From Oscillospiraceae bacterium (lineage in GTDB: Bacteria > Bacillota_A > Clostridia > Oscillospirales > Oscillospiraceae): a DNA stretch of 23,658 nucleotides. The translations under genes and the position numbers were made by a program. Below, one piece after another: positions 1 through 4,898 of this stretch; positions within the stretch are counted from its first letter, which is position 1, and the number at the start of each line of letters is the position of its first letter. The stretch is from positions 1-23,658 of the forward strand of contig JAFXAV010000004.1 of NCBI GenBank assembly GCA_017516785.1. Reading direction: 5' to 3'. Under the pieces are notes generated by a model. The model did not search any database and had not been told where the DNA came from. It was given only the letters and a program-made list of their open reading frames with translations.

Positions 1-38
1 CGCCGTTAACATCGGTTCGAATCCGGTATGGGTCACCA
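1..38 (+). tRNA. 3' part of a tRNA cut by the window edge
   Basis: A T-arm (ATCGG, loop TTCGAAT, CCGGT) is followed by the 3' acceptor strand ATGGGTC, discriminator A and an encoded CCA at 36-38. The anticodon lies outside the window, so the isotype cannot be read; the tail looks somewhat like clostridial tRNA-Glu, which is only a guess. It sits 33 bp before 5S rRNA with no terminator between, so it was probably co-transcribed as the end of an rRNA operon. Confidence 0.85.
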
Positions 39-71
39 AAACAAAAAGATGGGTAAAAGCTCATCCATAAA

Positions 72-188
72 GTTGGTGTTGATTGCGATGAGGGTCCACC
101 TGTTCCCATCCCGAACACAGAAGTTAAGCTCATAAGCGCCGACAATACTTGGCGGGTGACTGCCCGGGAAGATAGGTAACGCCAACAC
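72..188 (+). rRNA. rrf: 5S ribosomal RNA
   Basis: The typical bacterial 5S core CCCATCCCGAACACAGAAG is present, followed by the conserved loop region and the 3' strand. The first bases (GTTGGTGTT) pair with AACGCCAAC at the 3' end to form helix I. The length of about 117 nt is normal. It is the last gene of an rRNA operon whose 16S and 23S genes would lie left of the window. The exact ends are placed from the helix I pairing and may be off by one or two bases. Confidence 0.95.
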
Positions 189-192
189 AAAG

Positions 193-219
193 CCCTAACC
201 GAAAGGTTGGGGTTTTTTT
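193..219 (+). terminator. Rho-independent terminator of the rRNA operon
   Basis: An 8-bp stem (CCCTAACC with GGTTGGGG, one T-G pair) closed by a GAAA tetraloop is followed by seven Ts, 5 bp after the 5S end. Confidence 0.9.
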
Positions 220-226
220 CTGCCTA

Positions 227-247
227 AAACGTGCCACCGGCACGTTT
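227..247 (+). repeat. Cap-conserved hairpin 1 (loop ACC)
   Basis: A perfect 9-bp stem AAACGTGCC / GGCACGTTT surrounds a 3-nt ACC loop. It lies between the true 5S terminator and the first extra 5S tail copy, nested in a wider CTGCC...GGCAG pairing (219-257). It belongs to the hairpin family also seen at 340-360, 1449-1471, 4087-4113 and 4276-4298. No T-run follows, so it is not a simple terminator. Confidence 0.7.
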
Positions 248-260
248 CTTAACGGCAGCA

Positions 261-300
261 CAATACTTGGCCTACCCGGGAAGATAGGTAACGCCAACAC
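261..300 (+). pseudogene. Extra 5S rRNA 3' tail, copy 2
   Basis: The 40 bases repeat the last third of the 5S gene (143-188), from CAATACTTGG to the end AACGCCAACAC, but with a short internal change where GGGTGACTG is replaced by a shorter sequence. The 5' two thirds of 5S are absent, so it cannot form a 5S molecule. Like the true gene it is directly followed by its own terminator (302-332). Confidence 0.85.
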
Positions 301-301
301 A

Positions 302-332
302 AAGCCTCGACTGAAAAAGTCGAGGCTTTTTT
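302..332 (+). terminator. Terminator after 5S tail copy 2
   Basis: The inverted repeat AAGCCTCGACT / AGTCGAGGCTT is followed by a T-run. The stem sequence differs from the terminator at 193-219, although both sit immediately after an identical 5S tail. Confidence 0.9.
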
Positions 333-339
333 CTGCCTA

Positions 340-360
340 AAACATGCCACAGGCATGTTT
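340..360 (+). repeat. Cap-conserved hairpin 2 (loop ACA)
   Basis: A perfect 9-bp stem AAACATGCC / GGCATGTTT with loop ACA. It differs from hairpin 1 by a G to A change in the left arm, matched by the compensating C to T change in the right arm. It is flanked by the same CTGCC...GGCAG pair. Confidence 0.7.
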
Positions 361-373
361 CTTAACGGCAGCA

Positions 374-413
374 CAATACTTGGCCTACCCGGGAAGATAG
401 GTAACGCCAACAT
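374..413 (+). pseudogene. Extra 5S rRNA 3' tail, copy 3
   Basis: Nearly identical to the copy at 261-300, including the same internal shortening, at a period of 113 bp. The two extra copies therefore arose from each other by tandem duplication. It ends in AACGCCAACA and is followed by a third, weaker terminator. Confidence 0.85.
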
Positions 414-417
414 AAAC

Positions 418-444
418 CTCACAACTTCGGTTGTGATGTTTTTA
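418..444 (+). terminator. Terminator after 5S tail copy 3
   Basis: A stem TCACAAC / GTTGTGA with a TTCG loop is followed, after G, by a short T-run. It is weaker than the two terminators upstream. Confidence 0.7.
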
Positions 445-475
445 CGTTATATTCATATCTGTTTACGCCAAAATT

Positions 476-504
476 AAACGCTCCGGATTAACCGGAGCGT
501 TTTC
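476..504 (-). terminator. Terminator of the GerMN lipoprotein gene, possibly bidirectional
   Basis: An 11-bp inverted repeat AAACGCTCCGG / CCGGAGCGTTT lies 16 bp past the stop codon of the minus-strand gene. T-rich sequence is found on both sides, so it may also stop leftover rRNA operon transcripts coming from the left. Confidence 0.75.
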
Positions 505-519
505 GGTTTGGTATGGATA

Positions 520-1035
520 TCAGTTGAAGAATTCTAAGGGGACGTCATAAACTACGTGGCCGGATTCCAGAATTTCGCCGTCTACAGTAATCATGACAAA
601 GTCGCCGTCAAAGGCACTGAGGAAAGTGTTCACCACACTGCCCATGATCATTCGTTCGCCGGCGGTTCCCATACTGTTGATCTGGTCGGCAAATACGGAA
701 TTGAAGTCCAGGAAGAGCGTATCCTCCACGGGTTCAAAGGAATTCAACGCGGTATCCCCATTGATCACAGCGGCGTCAATCAGCTTTTCCATTACCAGTT
801 CCACTGTGATTTCCGTGGTTTCTACCTGCGTTTCTATAAAACCGTCAGCATGTTCATTGGCGGAGTAGACACTGAAGGTCAGCAGGGGAGGTTCCGTCGG
901 TGCTTCTGTGGGGGTCTCGGTGGGAGGCACCGTGGCTTCTGTGGGTACCTGAGTTGGAGGAGGGGTGGGCGTTGCGGGTGCTGCGCAGGCAGTGAGCATC
1001 AGGCAGCACATCAGCAGCAGAATCATTTTTTTCAT
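520..1035 (-). CDS. GerMN-domain lipoprotein
   Basis: A 171-residue secreted lipoprotein. The N-terminus MKKMILLLMCCLMLTAC is a type II signal peptide with lipobox LTAC (lipid Cys17). A Pro/Thr-rich spacer covers about residues 18-50. Residues 70-165 match the GerMN fold found in the spore germination/sporulation protein GerM: the stretch LFLDFNSVFADQ, a Gly-Glu turn, a helix with VVNTF, and a final strand FVMITVDGE. GerMN domains are known from spore germination and cell-envelope lipoproteins; the exact role is not known. AAGGAGT lies 8 bases before the ATG. The gene stands alone between its own promoter and terminator. I am confident in lipoprotein and GerMN, less so in any sporulation role. 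Confidence 0.85.
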   Translation of the reverse strand: MKKMILLLMCCLMLTACAAPATPTPPPTQVPTEATVPPTETPTEAPTEPPLLTFSVYSANEHADGFIETQVETTEITVELVMEKLIDAAVINGDTALNSFEPVEDTLFLDFNSVFADQINSMGTAGERMIMGSVVNTFLSAFDGDFVMITVDGEILESGHVVYDVPLEFFN

Positions 1036-1067
1036 GGGTGTTACTCCTTGGATTAATGTATGATCAG

Positions 1068-1076
1068 ATTATACCA
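1068..1076 (-). promoter_or_regulatory. Extended -10 promoter for the GerMN gene
   Basis: On the minus strand TGGTATAAT gives a perfect -10 (TATAAT) with a TG extension. No good -35 at 17 bp is visible (TTCACA lies at 19 bp). It is placed about 30 bp before the start codon. Confidence 0.55.
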
Positions 1077-1166
1077 CAGGATTCAGTGACTGTGTGAAGG
1101 TAATTTATGGAACCTGTAAAGTTTCGGTGAACAAGTGAAAAGCAGCCAAAATTTCGAAAAAAAGGA

Positions 1167-1195
1167 TTGCATTCTCCGATAAACTGTGATACAAT
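1167..1195 (+). promoter_or_regulatory. Promoter of the tRNA-Gln/tRNA-Lys unit
   Basis: TTGCAT and TACAAT are separated by 17 bp. Transcription would start near 1202, about 30 bases before tRNA-Gln. The flanking 1077-1166 is AT-rich with nothing else I can assign. Confidence 0.75.
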
Positions 1196-1232
1196 ACCCA
1201 GTGTGTCCGATGCCGGGCGCCCCTTTCACCAT

Positions 1233-1307
1233 TGGGATGTCGCCAAGCGGTAAGGCACCAGACTTTGACTCTGGCATTCGTCGGTTCGAATCCGGCCATC
1301 CCAGCCA
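1233..1307 (+). tRNA. tRNA-Gln (anticodon TTG)
   Basis: Acceptor stem TGGGATG / CATCCCA is followed by G and an encoded CCA. The anticodon arm CCAGA - CTTTGAC - TCTGG places TTG at the anticodon, reading CAA. The T-arm has the TTCGAAT loop. The T at position 1 is usual for bacterial tRNA-Gln. It is followed after 3 bp by tRNA-Lys in the same transcript. Confidence 0.95.
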
Positions 1308-1310
1308 GAT

Positions 1311-1386
1311 GATCCGCTAGCTCAGCCGGTAGAGCAACTGCCTTTTAAGCAGTGGGTCCGGGGTTCGAGTCCCCGGCGGGTCACCA
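1311..1386 (+). tRNA. tRNA-Lys (anticodon TTT)
   Basis: Acceptor GATCCGC / GCGGGTC (one T-G pair), discriminator A and encoded CCA. The anticodon arm ACTGC - CTTTTAA - GCAGT gives TTT, reading AAA/AAG. The T-arm is GGGG TTCGAGT CCCC. Its 3' end is the source of the tail copy found at 1526-1542. Confidence 0.95.
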
Positions 1387-1391
1387 AAAAG

Positions 1392-1425
1392 AAAACCACC
1401 TTAAAAGAGGTGGTTTTTCTTTTTG
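1392..1425 (+). terminator. Terminator of the tRNA-Gln/Lys unit
   Basis: A 10-bp inverted repeat AAAACCACCT / AGGTGGTTTT with a 6-nt loop is followed by TTCTTTTT, five bases after the tRNA CCA end. Confidence 0.9.
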
Positions 1426-1545
1426 CGCCGGGACTCGAACAATCAAATGTCACATGCCGGTGGCATGTGACTCGCGAGAGCTTGACCGAGCGAAACCATA
1501 ATTATCACCGAAGCTGAAAATGTAGCGAGTCTCCGGCGGGTCGTC
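1426..1545 (+). repeat. tRNA-tail element A, matched to tRNA-Lys
   Basis: Four parts can be seen. The left edge 1426-1440 is the reverse complement of a T-arm (ends GGGACTCGAAC). At 1449-1471 a perfect 10-bp hairpin GTCACATGCC / GGCATGTGAC encloses the 3-nt loop GGT. A core follows: CTCGCGAGAGCTTGACCGAG, then CGAAACC, then a GAAGCTGAAAATGT block. The right edge 1526-1542 is a direct copy of the tRNA-Lys 3' end, 16 of 17 bases identical to 1366-1382. The same core occurs in the opposite orientation at 4221-4320 beside tRNA-Gly. No open reading frame is present. Confidence 0.75.
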
Positions 1546-1546
1546 T

Positions 1547-1577
1547 GAAAAAATAAGCCGTCCCGAATGGGACGGCT
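1547..1577 (-). terminator. Terminator of ohrR
   Basis: On the minus strand a perfect 8-bp stem GCCGTCCC / GGGACGGC with a 4-nt loop is followed by TTATTTTTT, 18 bp after the ohrR stop codon. Confidence 0.85.
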
Positions 1578-1594
1578 TTGCGGCTATTAACAAT

Positions 1595-2032
1595 TCAGAC
1601 CTCTACGTTTTCCAGCAGCTTATACAGAAGCCGATAAAGCGTCAGAGATTCCTCTGCGTTCAGAACTACACATTTTGCCATTTCACGGGGGATGGAGAGG
1701 GCCTGTTCCTTCAAAGCTTCGCCCTCTTCGGTGACAGAGACAATCAGATTCCGCTCATCTGCAGTGCTGCGCTGGCGGGTGACAAGACCTTTGCTCTCCA
1801 GCTTCTTCAGCAGAGGAGTCAATGTGCCGGAATCAAGATACAGAATTTGACCCAAGGTCTTGACGTTGATGGCTTTCTCTTCCCACAGAACCATCATGGT
1901 GATGTACTGGGTATAGGTCAGATCAATTTGATCCAGAAAGGGTTTATACAGTTTGATGACTTCCCGGGAGCAGGCATACAGGGGGAAACAGAGCTGATTT
2001 TCCAGTTTCAGTGCATCGTATTTGTCCTGCAT
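1595..2032 (-). CDS. ohrR: OhrR-type MarR-family organic peroxide sensor and repressor
   Basis: A 145-residue winged-helix regulator that matches Bacillus OhrR closely from KLENQLCFPLYACSRE through YLDSGTLTPLLKKLE and ending in LLENVE. OhrR dimers repress peroxide-defence genes until a conserved cysteine is oxidised by an organic hydroperoxide. That cysteine is Cys15 here, and its two hydrogen-bonding tyrosines (Tyr29 and Tyr40) are kept. The DNA-binding helix region is about residues 55-90. Two further cysteines, Cys21 and Cys121, are absent from the one-Cys Bacillus protein; Cys121 falls close to where two-Cys OhrR proteins carry their resolving cysteine. AGGAGG precedes the start. No ohrA lies nearby; the divergent neighbour is a YdcF-like gene. 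Confidence 0.9.
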   Translation of the reverse strand: MQDKYDALKLENQLCFPLYACSREVIKLYKPFLDQIDLTYTQYITMMVLWEEKAINVKTLGQILYLDSGTLTPLLKKLESKGLVTRQRSTADERNLIVSVTEEGEALKEQALSIPREMAKCVVLNAEESLTLYRLLYKLLENVEV

Positions 2033-2067
2033 GGTGCGGTCCTCCTTTTTCTATTCTCTATTTTTGA

Positions 2068-2096
2068 ATTTTATCATATTGTATTGTGTTTTGCAA
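2068..2096 (-). promoter_or_regulatory. ohrR promoter
   Basis: On the minus strand TTGCAA and TAAAAT are separated by 17 bp. It is divergent from the promoter at 2117-2146, with the palindrome 2108-2117 between them. Confidence 0.65.
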
Positions 2097-2107
2097 CCGA
2101 TTTTCAA

Positions 2108-2117
2108 ATGATATCAT
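2108..2117. promoter_or_regulatory. Candidate operator palindrome between divergent promoters
   Basis: A perfect 10-bp palindrome ATGATATCAT abuts the -35 box of the ydcF-like gene and lies 12 bp from the ohrR -35 box. It could be the OhrR site, but it does not clearly match the Bacillus ohrA operator. Confidence 0.4.
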
Positions 2118-2146
2118 AGACAATATCTGGTTGTTTGTGGTATAAT
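2117..2146 (+). promoter_or_regulatory. Promoter of the YdcF-like gene
   Basis: TAGACA and a perfect TATAAT are separated by 18 bp. Transcription would start near 2153, which rules out the longer reading-frame start at 2135 and supports the ATG at 2180. Confidence 0.7.
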
Positions 2147-2179
2147 TGGGTAAAATCAATATTTATGGAGGTAAAAGAG

Positions 2180-2839
2180 ATGGATGAACTTACCAGAAGG
2201 TGTCTGATTGTGCTTTGGGACTATATGCATTTAGGGATGGAACCTCAAAAAAGCGACTGCATTGTGGGTTTCGGCTGCTACAATGAGGACATCCCTTTGC
2301 GCTGTGCAGAGCTTTACCATCAGGGATATGCCCCGAAAGTGCTGTTCACCGGCGGACTGGGACGGAACACCGCCGCAATGTGGACCCGCAGCGAGGCAGA
2401 GCGGTTTGCGGACATTGCCATGGCGGCGGGCGTACCTGAAACGGATATTATTCTTGAGAACAAATCCGCCAACTCTGCCGAGAACATTCTCTTCACCCGG
2501 GAAAAATTCCGGGAACTGGGCATGGATGTGAGCCGGATTCTGGCTGTCCACAAACCCTTCATGGAGCGGCGGCTGATGGCGGCCATGGGGGTTTACTGGC
2601 CGGAGATGGATGCGGTTTACACCTCTCCTCAGGTGGACCTGGAGACGTACCTGAAAAATTCCGTGGCCTGCGGCATGACGGAGTACGGCACCATCTGCGT
2701 GATTGTGGGCGATTTCCAACGGATGGATGTGTACGCAAAGAAGGGATTCCAGATTCCTCAGGAGATTCCCCAGGAATGCTGGGATGCGTTCCGCGTACTG
2801 GTTTCTCTGGGTTATGACAGGGAACTGGTGTCCCTCTAA
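2180..2839 (+). CDS. YdcF/DUF218 family protein
   Basis: 219 residues from the ATG at 2180, chosen because GGAGG lies at 2167-2171 and the promoter starts transcription after the upstream in-frame start. The DUF218 signature is clear: GFGCYNEDIPLRCAELYHQG, then VLFTGGLGRNT, then the acidic ILENKSANSAENILF motif near residues 90-105. DUF218 proteins have a Rossmann-like fold; E. coli YdcF binds S-adenosylmethionine, and relatives such as SanA act in envelope integrity. No signal peptide or membrane segment is seen, so it is probably cytoplasmic. Its divergent partner is ohrR, hinting at peroxide-responsive expression (inference). The substrate is unknown. Confidence 0.8.
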   Translation: MDELTRRCLIVLWDYMHLGMEPQKSDCIVGFGCYNEDIPLRCAELYHQGYAPKVLFTGGLGRNTAAMWTRSEAERFADIAMAAGVPETDIILENKSANSAENILFTREKFRELGMDVSRILAVHKPFMERRLMAAMGVYWPEMDAVYTSPQVDLETYLKNSVACGMTEYGTICVIVGDFQRMDVYAKKGFQIPQEIPQECWDAFRVLVSLGYDRELVSL

Positions 2840-2933
2840 CAAAATGTTTACATATTCTGGGTGTAATATTCATAAACTCCGGATAAACTGTAATCAATAG
2901 AGGCAGAGATTACTTTAAAAGGAGTTGATTACA

Positions 2934-3866
2934 ATGAAAAGAAAGATGTTTTCTATTGTGGCTGCTCTGCTGGCGCTGACCATGCTGGCCGGATGTAGTC
3001 AGATTCCCACCGAGCAGTCCGATGACAGTCTGACCGTGATGGGAACGGAAGTTCCTGCGGAACTGACGGCGGAGGGGGTTTACGAAGCCATGAAGCAGGC
3101 GGTGAATGGTCGTCTTGCCACCAGTTTTACCAGCACCACGGAAATGAGCGCCGACTTGACCGCCGCGATTCTTTCTATGGGCGCAAAGGTTTCCGCTGTG
3201 ACGGATATCCGTCTGTGCGAGGACCCGTTCCGGTTCTATTCTGCATCCACCATCGGCGCATCCTGCTTCGGTATTGATGTTGATGAGTCTGTTCAGATTT
3301 ATTCCAGTCGGGATGATTCCGGTCTGACCAACTACTTCCATCTGGACAGCGCTGACAAGTGGCTGCGCCAGAAGCTGACCATGGTTCCCGCGGATCTTCT
3401 GGGCCAGTACGCCGTCACCGGCTGCGATAAAAACTGGAAGCCTGAAAATCTGGCCCTGACTTCCCGGACGGAAACCGGCTATGTGCTGACAGGCACCTTC
3501 TCCGCTGAGGATGTACTCACTGCGGTGGTCAGTCCCTTCGGTGAGCTGGATCTGAGCAAGGTGGACCTGACGGGAATCCGTCTGGACACTGTTTATCATG
3601 TGGATGCCTCCACGTTCCTGCCCACCAAAATCGAAATTGCCTATAGCGGCTTCGGTGAGATTTTTACCGACCTGTTCAATAAGTATGCCGGACAGTTTTT
3701 CAACACCTTTGGAGCCAAGGTCAATGCTGATGTGACTACCTACCGGGAAACCCTCTCCGACCTGCGCTATGACGAAGCGGAGATTCCTGAGGTACCGGAA
3801 GCGGGTGTCCAGAACAGCACGGATATTAAGCAATTCAATATTATGGAATACATCAATCGGAAGTGA
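2934..3866 (+). CDS. Lipoprotein of unknown function
   Basis: 310 residues starting at the ATG at 2934, 9 bp after AAAAGGAG; a TTG at 2925 is in frame but too close to the ribosome binding site. Residues 1-20 are a lipoprotein signal (LTMLAGC lipobox). The mature part is mainly beta-strand-like, with a region FTSTTEMSADLTAAI near residues 65-80 and a later part TFLPTKIEIAYSGF. This layout resembles LppX/LolA-like lipoproteins and the DUF6612-type lipoproteins of Clostridia, where a clamshell beta sheet carries a hydrophobic ligand; that match is by eye and weak. The gene is monocistronic with a strong terminator. No function is assigned. Confidence 0.75.
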   Translation: MKRKMFSIVAALLALTMLAGCSQIPTEQSDDSLTVMGTEVPAELTAEGVYEAMKQAVNGRLATSFTSTTEMSADLTAAILSMGAKVSAVTDIRLCEDPFRFYSASTIGASCFGIDVDESVQIYSSRDDSGLTNYFHLDSADKWLRQKLTMVPADLLGQYAVTGCDKNWKPENLALTSRTETGYVLTGTFSAEDVLTAVVSPFGELDLSKVDLTGIRLDTVYHVDASTFLPTKIEIAYSGFGEIFTDLFNKYAGQFFNTFGAKVNADVTTYRETLSDLRYDEAEIPEVPEAGVQNSTDIKQFNIMEYINRK

Positions 3867-3874
3867 TGGATGTG

Positions 3875-3904
3875 AAAAAAGCAGCCGTGAGGCTGCTTTT
3901 TTCT
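3875..3904 (+). terminator. Terminator of the lipoprotein gene
   Basis: Inverted repeat AAAAAAGCAGCC / GGCTGCTTTTTT with a GTGA loop, starting 9 bp after the stop codon. Confidence 0.92.
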
Positions 3905-4158
3905 TTGGGTCTGGACTTGCATCCACGGCTATATGGTTATGTGTCCATGATTCCTGAATTATTTATTATTTGGGAAGGATACGGGAGTCGAGTTGCATTT
4001 TCGGTAATGGGCGTTTTGTTAATCTGCTGAATTTACATCCACAGCCTTATGGCTGCGTCTGTAAATCCAGGGAGTCTCCCACGGGCTAAAAACAGTCCAC
4101 CGGACTGTTTTTACCCTCGCTTCGCTCGGGCCGCCCTTTCGACTTCCACAATCCAGTA
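3905..4158 (-). repeat. Degenerate tRNA-tail element array (remnants)
   Basis: No gene is found here. At 3971-4001 a third, imperfect copy of the tRNA-Gly tail (GGATACGGGAGTCGA) plus the start of the core (CATTTT) is visible. Two similar short stretches, CATCCACGG...TATGG near 3921 and CATCCACAG...TATGG near 4034, look like diverged duplicates. At 4087-4113 a 12-bp hairpin with arm AAAAACAGTCC and loop ACC belongs to the cap-conserved hairpin family. After it comes CCCTCGCTTCGCTCGGG, which replaces the usual core block, and then a T-arm-like piece near 4136-4146. Confidence 0.6.
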
Positions 4159-4202
4159 TCCAAAAGGAAAGGCCACCCGTCAGGGTGGCCTTTCCTTTTG
4201 GA
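4159..4202. repeat. Perfect 20-bp inverted repeat hairpin
   Basis: Arms 4159-4178 and 4183-4202 are perfectly complementary over 20 bp around the loop GTCA. The right arm is a copy of the tRNA-Gly terminator region (4354-4372) and the left arm is its exact complement, whereas the genuine tRNA-Gly terminator has a less perfect stem. It could terminate on either strand (T-rich arms) or fold as a long RNA hairpin. Confidence 0.8.
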
Positions 4203-4331
4203 GCAGGATACGGGAGTCGAGTTACATTTTCAGCTTCGCTGAAAATTAAGGTTTCGCTCGGTCAAGCCCTCGCGAGCAACACCCCACTGGGGTGTTGCAT
4301 TTGGATGGGTTCGACTCCCTCCGCTCATTTC
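4199..4331 (-). repeat. tRNA-tail element B, matched to tRNA-Gly
   Basis: Read on the minus strand from the tRNA-Gly terminator: a reverse-complement T-arm (GGGAGTCGAACCC, 4307-4320), then CATCCAAATG, a perfect 10-bp hairpin with 3-nt loop at 4276-4298, then CTCGCGAGGGCTTGACCGAG, then CGAAACC, then TTTTCAGCGAAGCTGAAAA, and last a direct copy of the tRNA-Gly 3' end. Bases 4183-4220 are identical to 4354-4391, a 38-base direct repeat 171 bp apart. The core matches element A at 1426-1545, but the edges match tRNA-Gly instead of tRNA-Lys. Confidence 0.75.
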
Positions 4332-4360
4332 TAAAAGCAAAAACCACCCTGACGGGTGGC
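4332..4360 (-). terminator. Terminator of tRNA-Gly
   Basis: On the minus strand CCACCC / GGGTGG with loop GTCA is followed by TTTTTGCTTTT, about 10 bp after the tRNA CCA end. Confidence 0.8.
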
Positions 4361-4369
4361 CTTTCCTTT

Positions 4370-4443
4370 TGGAGCAGGATACGGGAGTCGAACCCGCCTT
4401 CACGGCTTGGGAAGCCGTTGTATTACCGATATACGAATCCTGC
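4370..4443 (-). tRNA. tRNA-Gly (anticodon CCC)
   Basis: Acceptor GCAGGAT / ATCCTGC, discriminator T and encoded CCA. The anticodon arm ACGGC - TTCCCAA - GCCGT gives CCC, reading GGG. The T-arm loop is TTCGACT. It is a single-gene unit with its own promoter and terminator. Confidence 0.93.
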
Positions 4444-4458
4444 GGATGCAATAGTGGC

Positions 4459-4487
4459 ATTATAGCAAAGAAGGGCGGAAAATTCAA
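4459..4487 (-). promoter_or_regulatory. tRNA-Gly promoter
   Basis: On the minus strand TTGAAT and TATAAT are separated by 17 bp. The predicted start is about 9 bases before the mature tRNA. Confidence 0.8.
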
Positions 4488-4511
4488 CCGTTTTTTGTCT
4501 GAAAAGTTTTG

Positions 4512-4540
4512 TTGTATGCAAGCTAATCCTGTGCTATACT
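4512..4540 (+). promoter_or_regulatory. Possible rightward promoter
   Basis: TTGTAT and TATACT are separated by 17 bp. Downstream there is no plus-strand gene before metF at 4899, only a hairpin at about 4579-4606, so it would make either a short RNA or an antisense transcript of the small membrane gene. Confidence 0.45.
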
Positions 4541-4546
4541 GTATAA

Positions 4547-4612
4547 AAATAGCGATTACCGTCTTTGGCCGGAATGTATACCCCCTCCCGGCAAAGCGGG
4601 AGGGTATGTTTT
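4547..4612 (+). ncRNA. Candidate short RNA ending in a hairpin
   Basis: Starting about 7 bases after the TATACT box, the transcript would fold CCCTCCCG / CGGGAGGG around GCAAAG, extended by flanking ATACC/GGTAT-type pairs, followed by ATGTTTT. No open reading frame is present. The same hairpin may instead be the terminator of the minus-strand gene ending at 4612. Low certainty. Confidence 0.25.
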
Positions 4613-4797
4613 CAGTGCTTTCTCAGATCGGCAACAAGCCGGGAAATATTGGAGATCAGAACATAGCTGAGGAATGCCAGCATGATCATGAAATAGGGTG
4701 TCTGAATCCGCTGGTTCATGTAATTATAGATCGTATAAGCCACCACAGCCATCATCACCAGAATCAACAGCAGCCGCTGGATCAGTTCTTTCTTCAT
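4612..4797 (-). CDS. Small two-helix membrane protein, unknown function
   Basis: 61 residues from an ATG preceded by GGAGG at the right distance; a longer in-frame start at 4881 is rejected because the consensus promoter (4832-4860) lies inside that extension. The protein is a short basic start MKKELIQR, a first hydrophobic helix (about residues 8-27), a short polar loop NQRIQTPY, a second helix (about 35-52) and a basic end ADLRKH. I do not recognise a family. It is divergent from the metF-acs operon and shares its upstream region, so co-regulation is possible. The near-perfect promoter suggests good expression. Confidence 0.7.
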   Translation of the reverse strand: MKKELIQRLLLILVMMAVVAYTIYNYMNQRIQTPYFMIMLAFLSYVLISNISRLVADLRKH

Positions 4798-4831
4798 TTT
4801 TATACCCTCCGAATACAATGGCACTGCTAAA

Positions 4832-4860
4832 ATTATACTTTCCGGGCGGAAGCTTGTCAA
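4832..4860 (-). promoter_or_regulatory. Consensus promoter of the small membrane protein gene
   Basis: On the minus strand a perfect TTGACA and a perfect TATAAT are separated by 17 bp. The start would be near 4825, about 28 bases before the ATG. The palindromic -10 region also reads TATACT on the plus strand, a possible overlapping start for metF with a poor -35 (AATACA). Confidence 0.85.
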
Positions 4861-4898
4861 GTTCCTGCCGGAGTGAATCATAAGGGAGGAATCTCCGC

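Noticed and set aside
193..444. CRISPR-like array of repeats near 5S
   Set aside because: The repeated units are 5S tails and terminators of about 113-118 bp, without short regular repeats or unique spacers, and no cas genes are present.
1083..1299. Two 64-codon minus-strand reading frames
   Set aside because: They run across tRNA-Gln; the apparent proteins are translations of the tRNA gene and have no ribosome binding site.
2135..2179. Longer start of the YdcF-like protein
   Set aside because: The TATAAT box at 2141-2146 lies inside this extension; GGAGG precedes the ATG at 2180 instead.
4049..4249. 66-codon plus-strand reading frame
   Set aside because: It lies wholly in the hairpin-rich repeat region and its codons follow the inverted repeats.
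4369..4830. 153-codon plus-strand reading frame
   Set aside because: It begins inside tRNA-Gly read backwards and overlaps the small membrane gene antisense; its sequence is typical of translated tRNA.
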